Source: Agreia sp. PsM10 (GTDB lineage Bacteria; Actinomycetota; Actinomycetes; Actinomycetales; Microbacteriaceae). From it: 64,000 nucleotides of DNA. Both the position numbers and the translations under genes were made by a program. This document shows, piece by piece, positions 17,681-26,093 of the stretch (positions within the stretch are counted from its first letter, which is position 1; every line of letters starts with the position of its first letter). The stretch lies in contig NZ_JARUXC010000001.1 in NCBI RefSeq assembly GCF_030433855.1, positions 372,001 through 436,000 on the forward strand, read 5' to 3'. Below the pieces are notes generated by a model. It made no database searches. It was not told the DNA's origin and worked only from the letters and a program-made list of their open reading frames with translations.

Positions 17681-18619
17681 CGCGGTGGGCCGGGGCCTCG
17701 CTCCGATACTCGACACGGCGAGGGCGGCGGCATCGAGGCCTGCCGACAGCGCCCGCGAGAGAACGTCTGTTTCTCGCGACGATTCCCGGAGCAGGACGGC
17801 GAGAAAGGATGCGCAGAACGCATCGCCCGCGCCGGTGGTGTCGAGCGCGGAGACGGCCTTGCTCGAAGCGGTGAGTCGGATGCCGTCCCGCGTTCCGAGC
17901 GCCACCCCGTCGCGGCCCAGCGTGAGGGCAACGAGCGGAAAACGGGCGACGAGCGCGTCGAGCATCTCGGCCGGATCGTCTTCTCCGGTGAGCGCCCGAC
18001 CCTCGTCGAGGTTCGGAACGATGATGTCGCTGCCGTCGATCGCCTCGAGGAATCTCTCGCCGCCGAAGTCGCCGATGAACCCCGCCGACCCCGGGTCGAC
18101 GCTGACCGTCACACCCGCATCGTGCGCGCGGCGGATGAGGTCGGGGAAATCCTCCACCCGCGGATGCCGGAACACCGAGTAGCCGGTGAAATGCAGGTGA
18201 CCGGCCCTCGAGAGGCGGTCGGCGCCGATGTCGCGGGGAGTGAGCGCGGCGTTCGCGCCACGCTGGGTGAGCATCGTGCGCGCACCGTCGGCCGAGACGA
18301 TCACCACGATGGCCCCGGTGGGGAGGTCGGGTTCGCCCAGGAGGTGAGGGCTGACTCGTGCCTCGACCAGAAGTGCGCGGTGCCTGTCGAGATCGGTGAC
18401 GTGCACGCGGCCGATGAAGTCGACATGGCACCCGGCCCAGGCGAGCCACGCGGCAGAGTTGGCCGCGGAACCTCCGGCCGTTCGAACGATGCTGGCGGGC
18501 GTGTCGGTGTCGGGCCGGATGTCGCCGGTCGGCGTCACGATGATGTCGTCGATGACGTCGCCGAAGACGATCACCCGCGGAGATCCCGCGGCGGCGTGCG
18601 CGGAACCGTGCTCAACCAC
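17678..18619 (-). CDS. psuK: PfkB family carbohydrate kinase, likely pseudouridine kinase
   Basis: A 313-residue ribokinase-type enzyme. The N terminus has VIVFGDVIDDIIV, then the substrate loop TAGGSAANSAAWLAWAG, and near residue 255 the PfkB signature DTTGAGDAFCASF with the catalytic Asp. It overlaps psuG by eight bases; psuG cleaves pseudouridine 5'-phosphate to uracil and ribose 5-phosphate, and its usual partner is a PfkB-type pseudouridine kinase. The assignment of substrate therefore rests on context. The GTG start at 18619 was chosen because it fits the overlap and begins about 15 residues before the conserved fold; the open frame upstream is antisense-like noise. Confidence 0.8.
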   Translation of the reverse strand: MVEHGSAHAAAGSPRVIVFGDVIDDIIVTPTGDIRPDTDTPASIVRTAGGSAANSAAWLAWAGCHVDFIGRVHVTDLDRHRALLVEARVSPHLLGEPDLPTGAIVVIVSADGARTMLTQRGANAALTPRDIGADRLSRAGHLHFTGYSVFRHPRVEDFPDLIRRAHDAGVTVSVDPGSAGFIGDFGGERFLEAIDGSDIIVPNLDEGRALTGEDDPAEMLDALVARFPLVALTLGRDGVALGTRDGIRLTASSKAVSALDTTGAGDAFCASFLAVLLRESSRETDVLSRALSAGLDAAALAVSSIGARPRPTA

Positions 18620-19535
18620 GGACGGGCGCACCCTCGCTCCACGCCGTGGCGATCTCCGCGGCGAGTCGAACGTTGTTGCGTGCGATGTCGAGATTGACCT
18701 CGAGGCTTCGTCCGCCCGAGGCGTCGACGATGTAGCCGAGCAGGAAGGGCGTGACCGCCTTGCCGTGAACGCCGGCGGCCTCCGCGGCCTCGAATGCCTG
18801 GGCGAGGACGCGGTCGTGCTCCTCCGGGTCCCACTGCTGCTCGAGGGGGATCGGATTGGCGACGACGATGCCCTGGCCGTGGCCCAACGCATCCTGATTG
18901 CGCATGACCGCGGCGATCTCGGCCGCCGAATCGACCGACCAGTCGATCGTGTGGCCCGACTCTCGGAGCCAGAAGCTCGGGAAGTTCGTGGTGCGGTACC
19001 CGATGACGGGGACCGACAGGGTCTCGAGCCGCTCGAGAGTGGCCGGAATGTCGAGGACGCTCTTGACCCCCGCCGACACCACGGCCACGGGCGAGATCGC
19101 CAGCGCGGAGAGATCGGCCGACTCGTCGAAGGTCTGGTCGGCCCCGCGGTGCACACCGCCCAGCCCGCCCGTCGCGAAGACACGCACGCCCGCCTTCGCC
19201 GCGAGATAGGCCGTGGCGGCGACCGTCGTCGCTCCGCTGATGCCCTTGGCGGCCAGAATCGGCAGGTCGCGTACGCTCGCCTTCGCCATGTCCTCCGACG
19301 CGATGCGCTCCACGCCGTCGGCCTCGAGGCCGATACGGGGGATGCCGTCGAGGACGGCGACCGTGGCCGGGGTGACGCCCTGGGAGAGAAGGATCTGTTC
19401 GAACTCCCTTGCGGCCGCGAGGTTGCGGGGTCGCGGGAGGCCGTGCGAGATGATCGTGGACTCGAGCGCGACCACGGGGCGCCCGTCGGCCAGTGCCTCG
19501 GCGACGGCAGGGGAGACGATGAACGGCGAGGTCAT
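18612..19535 (-). CDS. psuG: Pseudouridine-5'-phosphate glycosidase
   Basis: A 307-residue PsuG, which reversibly splits the C-C glycosidic bond of pseudouridine 5'-phosphate to uracil and ribose 5-phosphate in the breakdown of modified RNA nucleosides. The N-terminal block ALESTIISHGLPRPRN is diagnostic, as are TPATVAVLDGIPRIGL, the DLPILAAKGISGATTVAAT segment containing the catalytic-type Lys, and VFATGGLGGVHRGA. The length fits the family. It lies between the small hypothetical gene and psuK with gaps under ten bases, forming a compact operon. Confidence 0.94.
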   Translation of the reverse strand: MTSPFIVSPAVAEALADGRPVVALESTIISHGLPRPRNLAAAREFEQILLSQGVTPATVAVLDGIPRIGLEADGVERIASEDMAKASVRDLPILAAKGISGATTVAATAYLAAKAGVRVFATGGLGGVHRGADQTFDESADLSALAISPVAVVSAGVKSVLDIPATLERLETLSVPVIGYRTTNFPSFWLRESGHTIDWSVDSAAEIAAVMRNQDALGHGQGIVVANPIPLEQQWDPEEHDRVLAQAFEAAEAAGVHGKAVTPFLLGYIVDASGGRSLEVNLDIARNNVRLAAEIATAWSEGAPVRG

Positions 19536-19543
19536 GCCCCGGG

Positions 19544-19951
19544 TCAGCCGAGTCGGCCGCGCAGCGCGGCGACGGGGTCGGCGGCCTGCAGGACTCCCGG
19601 ACCGAAACGCAGAACCGTGACCGTGTGGGAGACCGGGCCTGCGCCGGCGGAGAGACGCGTGGCGATGGTGGCGCGCTCCCAGGTGAGGATCGCCTCCTGG
19701 GCGAGCTGCACGGTCAGGGCGAGGGGCTGCGTGTTGCCGACCCGCTGGGCCGGGAGGGTGTAGCCGCCGAGGGCCGCGAGGGCGTCGTAGATGTCGGACA
19801 CCTCCCTCTGGGGCAGCGGTGCGGATGCCTGCGGCTGGAACACGGCGACGAACAGGCGGGCGGCGAGTTCGACGGGGTCCGCGTTCCAGACGCCTTCCGG
19901 GCCGGAGAACAGGGCGGGGGACGGGGCGCCGAAGGGCACAGGAGAGGTCAT
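19544..19951 (-). CDS. Hypothetical protein, first gene of the psuGK operon
   Basis: A 135-residue soluble protein rich in Ala, Leu and Pro, with no signal peptide or obvious motif. An N-terminal Pro-rich stretch precedes a helical region (residues about 25-100) and a short strand-like end. I do not recognise the family. It is eight bases upstream of psuG and its ATG sits six bases after TAGGTT, so it is probably the first, leaderless gene of the operon. Possible roles include a regulator or accessory factor for pseudouridine breakdown, but nothing in the sequence shows this. Confidence 0.65.
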   Translation of the reverse strand: MTSPVPFGAPSPALFSGPEGVWNADPVELAARLFVAVFQPQASAPLPQREVSDIYDALAALGGYTLPAQRVGNTQPLALTVQLAQEAILTWERATIATRLSAGAGPVSHTVTVLRFGPGVLQAADPVAALRGRLG

Positions 19952-19957
19952 AAGGAA

Positions 19958-19963
19958 AACCTA
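19958..19963 (-). promoter_or_regulatory. -10 element for the psuGK operon
   Basis: TAGGTT on the minus strand ends six bases before the ATG of the first operon gene; leaderless spacing. Confidence 0.5.
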
Positions 19964-20018
19964 GCGTCGTGGCCCGCCGTGGACAATCGTCGTGACGGTG
20001 AATGTCGCCGCCGTCGTC

Positions 20019-20024
20019 CAGACT
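20019..20024 (+). promoter_or_regulatory. -10-like element for the epimerase gene
   Basis: CAGACT is followed by six bases and the ATG at 20031. It keeps the key A2 and T6 of a -10 but not T1, so this is weaker evidence. Confidence 0.35.
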
Positions 20025-20030
20025 GGTGTC

Positions 20031-21041
20031 ATGACTCCCGAAGCCTCAACCGTTCACGACCCGGGCCGTGCAGTGATCGCCGGGGCCGGGGGATTCATCG
20101 GCCAGGTGCTGCAGCGTGAGCTCCGGTCCGAAGGCTACGAGGTCGTGCTCATCGGCCGATCGGGGTCGGCGGTCAGGTGGCACGACACCGCCACGATCGA
20201 CCGTGCCGTCGACGGGGCCGCGCTCCTGATCAATCTGGCGGGCAAGAGTGTGAACTGCCGCTACACGGAGCGCAACCGGGTCGAGATCAGACGCTCGCGC
20301 GTCGAGACCACGAGACTGCTCAGGCAGTCCATCGCCCGCGTCGCCTCCCCGCCGCCGCTCTGGCTGAACTCGAGTACGGCGACCATCTACCGGCACGCAG
20401 AGGATCGACCGCAGACCGAGGCGAGCGGTGAGATCGGCTCGGGATTCTCCGTCTCGATCGCCACCGACTGGGAGCGCGAGTTCTTCGACGGAGACCTTCC
20501 GAAAACCCGGCGGGTCGCCCTCCGCATGGCGATCGTGCTCGGACGGGGCGGCGCCCTCGAGCCGCTCGAACGCGTCGCTCGGCTCGGGCTCGGCGGCACC
20601 CAGCACGACGGCTGGTGGTTCCGGTCTCTCTTCGGTTCGGCCGCGCGTCGTCGGGCGGGCGTCTGGCATCAGAAGCAGGGAACCAAGGGCCTCCAGAAAT
20701 TCAGCTGGGTGCACATCGACGACGTCGTCGGTGTCGTCCGGTTCATCCGCGACAGGCCGAACATCTCCGGCGTCGTCAACGTGAGCGCCCCGGAGCCGAG
20801 CGACAACAAACGCCTCATGGCCCTGCTGCGCCGCAACGTCGGAGCTCCTGTGGGCCTGCCCGCCTATCGCTGGATGCTCGAGCCGGCGATGTGGCTGCTC
20901 CGGACCGAGACGGAGCTCGTTCTGAAGAGCCGTTGGGTGCTGCCCGAGCGACTGCAGAACGCGGGCTACGTGTTCCGGCACAGCACTCTCGAGCAGGCGC
21001 TCGACGAGCTCGCGCGGCCCGCTTCCCGCGCGACGCGTTAA
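20031..21041 (+). CDS. TIGR01777-type NAD-dependent epimerase (YfcH/SulA-like SDR)
   Basis: A 336-residue atypical SDR. The nucleotide motif is AVIAGAGGFIGQVLQRELRS; LINLAGKSVNCRYTERNR and LNSSTATIYRHAEDRPQTE are characteristic of the TIGR01777 family, as is the C-terminal DUF1731-like segment (GAPVGLPAYRWMLEPAMWLL ... KSRWVLPERLQNAGYVFR). The family's substrate is generally unknown; E. coli YfcH is a member. The internal ATG at 20031 was chosen over one at 19992 because conserved sequence and a -10-like element fit it. It diverges from the psu operon with a gap of about 80 bases. Confidence 0.82.
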   Translation: MTPEASTVHDPGRAVIAGAGGFIGQVLQRELRSEGYEVVLIGRSGSAVRWHDTATIDRAVDGAALLINLAGKSVNCRYTERNRVEIRRSRVETTRLLRQSIARVASPPPLWLNSSTATIYRHAEDRPQTEASGEIGSGFSVSIATDWEREFFDGDLPKTRRVALRMAIVLGRGGALEPLERVARLGLGGTQHDGWWFRSLFGSAARRRAGVWHQKQGTKGLQKFSWVHIDDVVGVVRFIRDRPNISGVVNVSAPEPSDNKRLMALLRRNVGAPVGLPAYRWMLEPAMWLLRTETELVLKSRWVLPERLQNAGYVFRHSTLEQALDELARPASRATR

Positions 21042-21053
21042 GCTGACGGCACG

Positions 21054-21410
21054 ATGTCGCAGCGCTATCCGAACCCGTCCTTCGCCCGCCTCGCCCTCGC
21101 GCCCGGACTCCTGGCGGCGATCCTGCTGCTCGCGGGTGTCGCTCTGGTCGAGAGCGACTGGTTCACGATCTTCCGTTACGCGATCAGCATTCTGGCGGCC
21201 ATCATCGGCGTCTTCGCGTTCCAGGCCCGCCAGTGGTGGTGGCTTCCCGCGCTTGCGGCCATCGTGGTCGTGTGGAACCCCATCGTTCCCCTGCAGCTGG
21301 AGCTGCTCGTGTGGCAGATCCTCCACCTCGTGGCGGCGGTGGTGTTCGTGGCCGCAGGTCTGCTGATCAAGGTGCCCCAGGCGCCAGACCCCGCGTCCAC
21401 GCGGCGCTGA
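21054..21410 (+). CDS. Small membrane protein (DUF6804-like)
   Basis: A 118-residue protein with about four hydrophobic segments (roughly 15-33, 42-58, 62-80 and 84-106) and the conserved-looking WWWLPALAAIVVVWNPIVP followed by LELLVWQILHL. This matches small actinobacterial membrane proteins I associate with DUF6804, function unknown. It follows the epimerase after 12 bases; a TAAGCT hexamer nine bases before its ATG overlaps the epimerase stop and may act as a promoter. Confidence 0.6.
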   Translation: MSQRYPNPSFARLALAPGLLAAILLLAGVALVESDWFTIFRYAISILAAIIGVFAFQARQWWWLPALAAIVVVWNPIVPLQLELLVWQILHLVAAVVFVAAGLLIKVPQAPDPASTRR

Positions 21411-21420
21411 CCGCCCCGAG

Positions 21421-21447
21421 CGGCCGTGTTCGCGGCCGTGTTCGCGG
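21421..21447 (+). repeat. 12-bp tandem repeat upstream of the SNF2 helicase
   Basis: CGGCCGTGTTCG occurs at 21421-21432 and 21433-21444 and then begins again. It lies just before a -10-like TAGACT at 21452-21457, so it covers the expected -35 region. Confidence 0.55.
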
Positions 21448-21545
21448 TGTCGTAGACTTTGTCGAGGCCGGGTTGCATCGCTCTCCCCGTCGACCGTGAC
21501 CATGTCATGTTGCTCGACGCCCACACCCGGCCCGCACGACCTCAC

Positions 21546-21564
21546 CGATCCCGGCTCGGGATCG
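21546..21564 (+). terminator. Hairpin with T-rich tail in the helicase leader (terminator or attenuator)
   Basis: An 8-bp perfect stem (CGATCCCG, loop GCT, CGGGATCG) is followed by TTATT, the closest thing to an intrinsic terminator with a U-tract in this window. It lies about 65 bases before the helicase start and about 90 bases after a possible TAGACT -10. It could end the upstream transcript, or attenuate the helicase gene. Confidence 0.5.
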
Positions 21565-21629
21565 TTATTGAAGCCTCGTCGTCCACTGAGGGAGCACGGA
21601 CGGCGGAGCCCACACTCCACAGGAGGAGC

Positions 21630-23750
21630 ATGTCTCGATCCGGCGGACGCCGATCACCCAAGAGCGTCGACAACACCGGCCTCATTCCGATCCTCGCGCG
21701 CAAGGTGCGGGAGGTCGAAGCGGCGGCGCAACGCGGCAAGGTCGCGCCCTCGAACCGCACGAAGTTCCTCGTCGTCGCACTCCTCGCTCGCGAGGAGCGC
21801 ACAGCCGTGCGAAACAACCCCGACCTGGCCGAGTCCGACCGCGCGGAGCAGATCAAGCGTCTCGACGGCATCGGTTCGATCCTCGCCAAGACGGCGGCCC
21901 GCGACACCTCGTTGATCACGCTGCTCGAGAACGATGCGCCGATCTCTCCGGTCGCGCAGAAGCTGCGACGCCAGTACCTCGAAGATGCCGGGATCGACGT
22001 GCCCGACGAGGTCGTCGAAGCGCCGAAGCAGACCACGATGCTGCCGCCCGAGCTGGCGGAGCGCCAGGTGATACCCCAGTCGGTCAAGGCGCGTCAGCTC
22101 GCGAATCCGTTCCTGGCACCCGATTTCGCGTCGTTCGAGACGCAGAAGCACTCGACGCACGGGCGACTCTCGAACTGGGAACTCCTCGGACCCCTTTTCC
22201 GCGCATTCGAGTACGGCGCGGGCGGCCAGGTGGCCAGCATGGAGCTGCCCGAGGCGCCGCGCATCGATCGGCTCTCCCCGCCCGGGCAGGAGCTCATGCG
22301 CCACCAGGCCCGCTTCGTGGCGAGCGTCGCCCAGGGGCACCGATCCTTCCTGCTTGCCGACGAACCCGGCCTCGGAAAGACCGCGCAATCCCTGCTGGCC
22401 GCATCCGTCGCCGATGCCTACCCGCTGCTCGCGGTCGTGCCCAACGTCGTGAAGATGAACTGGGCGCGTGAGGTCGAACTCTGGACTCCGCACCGTCGTG
22501 CCACGGTCATCCACGGCGACGGTGCCGGACTCGACGCCTTCGCCGACGTCGTGATCGTGAACTACGAGGTGCTCGACCGGCACCTCGCGTGGCTCAGCAC
22601 GCTCGGATTCCGCGGCATGGTGGTCGACGAGGCACACTTCATCAAGAACCTGTCGTCGCAGCGGTCGAAGCACGTGCTCGCCTTGGCCGAGCGCATCCGG
22701 TCGCAGGCGCCCGGCGGAAACCCGCTCATGATGGCGCTCACGGGAACTCCGCTCATCAACGACATCGACGACTTCCGGGCCATCTGGCAGCTTCTCGGCT
22801 GGATCGACGGCACCAAGCCGACTCCGCAGCTGATGGAGAGACTCGAGGAGACCGGGCTCACCCCGGCGGACTTCGGGTTCTTCTCCGAGGCGCGCGAGGC
22901 GGTCATCGACATGGGGATCGTGCGGCGACGCAAGCTCGACGTCGCAGCCGATCTCCCGGCGAAGAGGGTCGTCGACCTGCCTGTGGAGCTCGACGACGAC
23001 CTCGGTCGCTCGATCCGCGAGGCGGAGGCGGAGCTCGGTCGCCGGCTCGTCACCCGGTACACGCGGCTGCTCGCCGCTCGCACGAAGTCGGATCCCGACG
23101 CCGACGTCTCGACCGAGAACCTCATGCGCGCGGTCGCGAGACAGGAGATCGAGGAGTCCAAGGCCCAGGGCGGAAGCGGGGACAACGTCTTCACGATGGT
23201 GCGGCTCATCGGCCAGGCCAAGGCGTCGCTTGCCGCGGATTACACGGCTCAGCTCGCCCGATCGGTCGGCAAGGTCGTGTTCTTCGCCAAGCACATCGAC
23301 GTCATGGATCAGGCCGAGGAGGCATTCGCCAAGGCAGGCCTGCAGACGGTGTCGATCCGTGGAGACCAGTCGGCGCTGCACAGGCAGAGGGAGATCGACG
23401 CGTTCAACAACGATCCCTCCGTCGCCGTCGCCGTCTGCTCCTTGACCGCCGCCGGAGTGGGACTGAATCTGCAGGCCGCGTCGAACGTCGTTCTGGCAGA
23501 ACTGTCGTGGACCGCCGCGGAACAGACCCAGGCGATCGACCGGGTGCACCGCATAGGCCAGGAGGAACCGGTCACCGCGTGGCGCATCGTCGCCGCCCAG
23601 ACCATCGACGCGAAGATCGCGGAGCTCATCGACAGCAAGCAGGGCCTCGCCGCCCGAGCCCTCGACGGAAGCGACGAAGAGGTCTCGTCGGGCGACAGCG
23701 TGCAGCTCGACGCGCTCGTGCACCTGCTGGAGCAGGCGCTCGAGAACTGA
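21630..23750 (+). CDS. SNF2/SWI2-family DEAD-box helicase-like ATPase
   Basis: A 706-residue ATPase. Residues 1 to about 195 are a charged helical N-terminal region with no recognised domain. The SNF2 core follows: Walker A LADEPGLGKTAQSLL (DEPGLGKT at 244-251, where most members have DEMGLGKT), motif II MVVDEAHFIKN, motif III MALTGTPLINDI, motif V ICSLTAAGVGLNLQAAS-like segment and motif VI TQAIDRVHRIGQEEP. SNF2 ATPases translocate on double-stranded DNA without strand separation; bacterial members act in repair, transcription recycling or defence. No nuclease or methylase neighbour is present, so a housekeeping role is more likely. The ATG has an excellent ribosome binding site (AGGAGG) and a leader of about 165 bases. 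Confidence 0.9.
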   Translation: MSRSGGRRSPKSVDNTGLIPILARKVREVEAAAQRGKVAPSNRTKFLVVALLAREERTAVRNNPDLAESDRAEQIKRLDGIGSILAKTAARDTSLITLLENDAPISPVAQKLRRQYLEDAGIDVPDEVVEAPKQTTMLPPELAERQVIPQSVKARQLANPFLAPDFASFETQKHSTHGRLSNWELLGPLFRAFEYGAGGQVASMELPEAPRIDRLSPPGQELMRHQARFVASVAQGHRSFLLADEPGLGKTAQSLLAASVADAYPLLAVVPNVVKMNWAREVELWTPHRRATVIHGDGAGLDAFADVVIVNYEVLDRHLAWLSTLGFRGMVVDEAHFIKNLSSQRSKHVLALAERIRSQAPGGNPLMMALTGTPLINDIDDFRAIWQLLGWIDGTKPTPQLMERLEETGLTPADFGFFSEAREAVIDMGIVRRRKLDVAADLPAKRVVDLPVELDDDLGRSIREAEAELGRRLVTRYTRLLAARTKSDPDADVSTENLMRAVARQEIEESKAQGGSGDNVFTMVRLIGQAKASLAADYTAQLARSVGKVVFFAKHIDVMDQAEEAFAKAGLQTVSIRGDQSALHRQREIDAFNNDPSVAVAVCSLTAAGVGLNLQAASNVVLAELSWTAAEQTQAIDRVHRIGQEEPVTAWRIVAAQTIDAKIAELIDSKQGLAARALDGSDEEVSSGDSVQLDALVHLLEQALEN

Positions 23751-23752
23751 AC

Positions 23753-24799
23753 CTAGACCAGGTCGGGCACGCGTTCGCCGGCCGGAGGCGGGGGCGGCGG
23801 AGTGCCGTCTCCGAATGGGCGGCCGCCGAGACTCTCGCGACCCGACGGCTCGAGCCAGCCCGTCGCATCCGGCCCTACGGGCACGATCTGCGTCGGGTTC
23901 AGGTCGGTGTGCACGATGTAGTAGTGCTGCTTGATCTGCTCGAAGTCGATGGTGTCTCCGAAACCGGGGGTCTGGAAGAGGTCGCGCGCGTAGGCCCAGA
24001 GGACGGGCATCTCGGTGAGCTTCTGCCTGTTCGTCTTGAAGTGGCCGTGGTAGACCGCGTCGAAACGCACGAGCGTCGTGAACAGCCGGATGTCGGCCTC
24101 CGTGATCGTGTCGCCCACGAGATACCGTCGGCGGCTGAGGCGGTGCCCGAGCCAGTCAAGCCGTTCGAAGAGCGTGCGGTAAGCGCGCTCGTAGGACTTC
24201 TGCGAGCCCGCGAAGCCGCACCGGTAGACGCCGTTGTTCACGTCGGAGAACACCACGGCATTCACCTCGTCGATCTCCGCGCGCAGGTGCTCGGGGTAGA
24301 GGTCGGGAGCTCCCTCCCGGTGCCAGGCCGTCCATTCCGTGGCGAAGTCGATGGTGATCTGCGGGTAGTCGTTCGTCACCACCTTCCCGGTCGGCACGTC
24401 GACGAGGGCGGGCACGGTGATGCCGCGGGGGTAGTCGGGGTACCGGGCGAGGAAGGCGTCCTGCAGGCGCGGGATCCTCAATACGGGGTCGAGACCGTCG
24501 GGGTCGAGATCGAAGCTCCAGCTGCGCTTGTCGTGCACAGGGCCTGCGATGCCCAGCGAGATGGCGTTCTCGAGTCCGAGCAGGCGCCGCGAGATGACGG
24601 CGCGATTCGCCCACGGGCAGCCCCGGGCGACGATCAACCTGTACCGGTCCGCCTCGGCGGGCCACAGCATCCGGCCCTGGGCGTCGTGGCCGGACTCCGT
24701 GCCCGAGGCGGTGATGCGGTCGTCGATGTAGTTGGTGTCGCGGGTGAACTCCGATCCGGGGGTCACGTAGGAGCCGGCCGTGCTCAGGTCGTCGTTCAT
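23753..24799 (-). CDS. Glutathionyl-hydroquinone-reductase-like (ECM4/Xi-class GST) protein
   Basis: A 348-residue Xi-class glutathione-transferase-fold protein. The thioredoxin-like domain has the catalytic motif ARGCPWANRAVI with the CPWA cysteine, preceded by FTRDTNYIDDRI; the helical domain includes YRCGFAGSQKSYERAYRTLF and RRRYLVGDTITEADIRLFTTLVRFD. These enzymes reduce glutathionyl-(hydro)quinones; actinobacteria use mycothiol rather than glutathione, so a mycothiol-conjugate substrate is an inference. The ATG at 24799 was chosen; a TTG 24 bases upstream also extends the frame. TAACCT at 24823-24828 on the minus strand may be the -10. It converges on the helicase gene with a two-base gap. 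Confidence 0.83.
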   Translation of the reverse strand: MNDDLSTAGSYVTPGSEFTRDTNYIDDRITASGTESGHDAQGRMLWPAEADRYRLIVARGCPWANRAVISRRLLGLENAISLGIAGPVHDKRSWSFDLDPDGLDPVLRIPRLQDAFLARYPDYPRGITVPALVDVPTGKVVTNDYPQITIDFATEWTAWHREGAPDLYPEHLRAEIDEVNAVVFSDVNNGVYRCGFAGSQKSYERAYRTLFERLDWLGHRLSRRRYLVGDTITEADIRLFTTLVRFDAVYHGHFKTNRQKLTEMPVLWAYARDLFQTPGFGDTIDFEQIKQHYYIVHTDLNPTQIVPVGPDATGWLEPSGRESLGGRPFGDGTPPPPPPAGERVPDLV

Positions 24800-24864
24800 A
24801 TCTCGTTCACATCCATGTGGCAAGGTTAACCGCCCTTGCCGGGGTATGTGCTGGAGAGGTGACT

Positions 24865-25998
24865 ATGAAAAAGCCGAGTGTGTCGCAGGCCCTCCGGGCG
24901 ATGTCGTCTCTCCGACCGGGTTCGCATACCCCCGCACCTCCCGCGCCGCCGCCCAGTGCGGAGCCGCATCCCAAGCACAACAGCACCGTCGACAACGCCG
25001 TGTACGCCGAGGGGCGTCGCGTGCTGTCGCCGACCAGCCTCGAGGACACTCTGGCCGGATGCTCCCGGTACGCCTCGTCGATGGCCTGGATCGGACTCTA
25101 TCGGCCCGACGAAACCGAGCTCGCAGCCATCCAGAAGGAATTCGACCTGCACCCGCTCGCCGTGGAGGACGCCATCGGAGCCCACCAGCGGCCCAAGCTC
25201 GAGCGCTACGGCGACACCCTCTTCGTCGTCCTCCGGGCTGCGAGCTACTCGGATGAACGCGAGGAGGTCGACTTCGGCGAGCTCCACCTGTTCGTCGGCC
25301 CCAACTTCGTGGTCTCCGTGCGGCACAGCGAATCGCCCGACCTCGCCGTTGTGCGCCAGCGCATGGAGGCGGAGCCGGAGCTGCTCGCCCTCGGCCCCGT
25401 CGCCGTGCTGTACGGCATTCTCGACGCTGTCGTCGACCAGTATCTGCCCGTCGTGTCGGGTCTGGAGAACGACATCGACGAGATCGAGGCCCAGGTCTTC
25501 GCCGGCGACGCCGAGGTGTCGCGAAGGATCTACGAGCTCTCGCAGGAGGTGCTCGATTTCCAGAGGGCGACGCTGCCCCTCGTCGGGATGCTCGAGACGC
25601 TGAGAGAGGGATTCGACGCGTTCGAGACGAACCTCGAGCTGCGACGCGCGCTGCGAGACGTGGCCGATCACGTGGCTGTCGTGAACGATCGGGTCGACGG
25701 GTTCCGCAGCACCCTCCGTGAGATCCTCGCCGTGAACGCGACCCTGGTCGCCCAGCGTCAGAACGAGGACATGAAGGTTCTCGCCGAGGCCAGCAACCGG
25801 CAGAACGAGGAGGTGAAGAAGATCTCGGCGTGGGCGGCCATCTTCTTCGCGCCGACCGTGATCTCCGGCATCTACGGTATGAATTTCGAGGCCATGCCCG
25901 AGTTGCAATGGCAGTTCGGATACCCCGTCACGATCGGCGTCATGCTGATCGCGATGACCGGGCTCTACGTCATGTTCAAGCGTCGAGGGTGGCTCTGA
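24865..25998 (+). CDS. corA: CorA family magnesium/cobalt transporter
   Basis: A 377-residue CorA. A Pro-rich N terminus is followed by the cytosolic funnel domain (WIGLYRPDETELAAIQKEF, then HPLAVEDAIGAHQRPKLERYGDTLFVVLR), a long helix (about residues 230-315), and two transmembrane helices at the C terminus. The selectivity motif YGMNF (GMN at 338-340) and the loop EAMPELQWQFGYP lie between the helices; the tail is basic (FKRRGWL). CorA forms a pentameric Mg2+ channel. The ATG has GGAGAGG upstream; an in-frame GTG/ATG further upstream was rejected. It diverges from the quinone-reductase-like gene. Confidence 0.93.
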   Translation: MKKPSVSQALRAMSSLRPGSHTPAPPAPPPSAEPHPKHNSTVDNAVYAEGRRVLSPTSLEDTLAGCSRYASSMAWIGLYRPDETELAAIQKEFDLHPLAVEDAIGAHQRPKLERYGDTLFVVLRAASYSDEREEVDFGELHLFVGPNFVVSVRHSESPDLAVVRQRMEAEPELLALGPVAVLYGILDAVVDQYLPVVSGLENDIDEIEAQVFAGDAEVSRRIYELSQEVLDFQRATLPLVGMLETLREGFDAFETNLELRRALRDVADHVAVVNDRVDGFRSTLREILAVNATLVAQRQNEDMKVLAEASNRQNEEVKKISAWAAIFFAPTVISGIYGMNFEAMPELQWQFGYPVTIGVMLIAMTGLYVMFKRRGWL

Positions 25999-26031
25999 CG
26001 CCACCGAGCGACGCGGGCGGCCGCGCACGAT

Positions 26032-26037
26032 AGAATT
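26032..26037 (+). promoter_or_regulatory. -10 element for the Stealth gene
   Basis: TAGAAT about 57 bases before the TTG start at 26094; the intervening leader contains a GAAAGG ribosome-binding-like site. The same hexamer occurs before rpsO. Confidence 0.35.
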
Positions 26038-26093
26038 ATTGGCAGCACAGACTGGGGCCGCCTGGGTACTGCTCAGAAAGGCTTGATATCTAC

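Noticed and set aside
21496-21600. Leader peptide with several Arg codons before the SNF2 hairpin
   Set aside because: The frame runs into the main gene, has no ribosome binding site, and Arg codons are common at this GC content.
24800-24823. TTG start for the quinone-reductase-like gene
   Set aside because: It adds eight residues without conservation; the ATG at 24799 starts at the family-typical N terminus.
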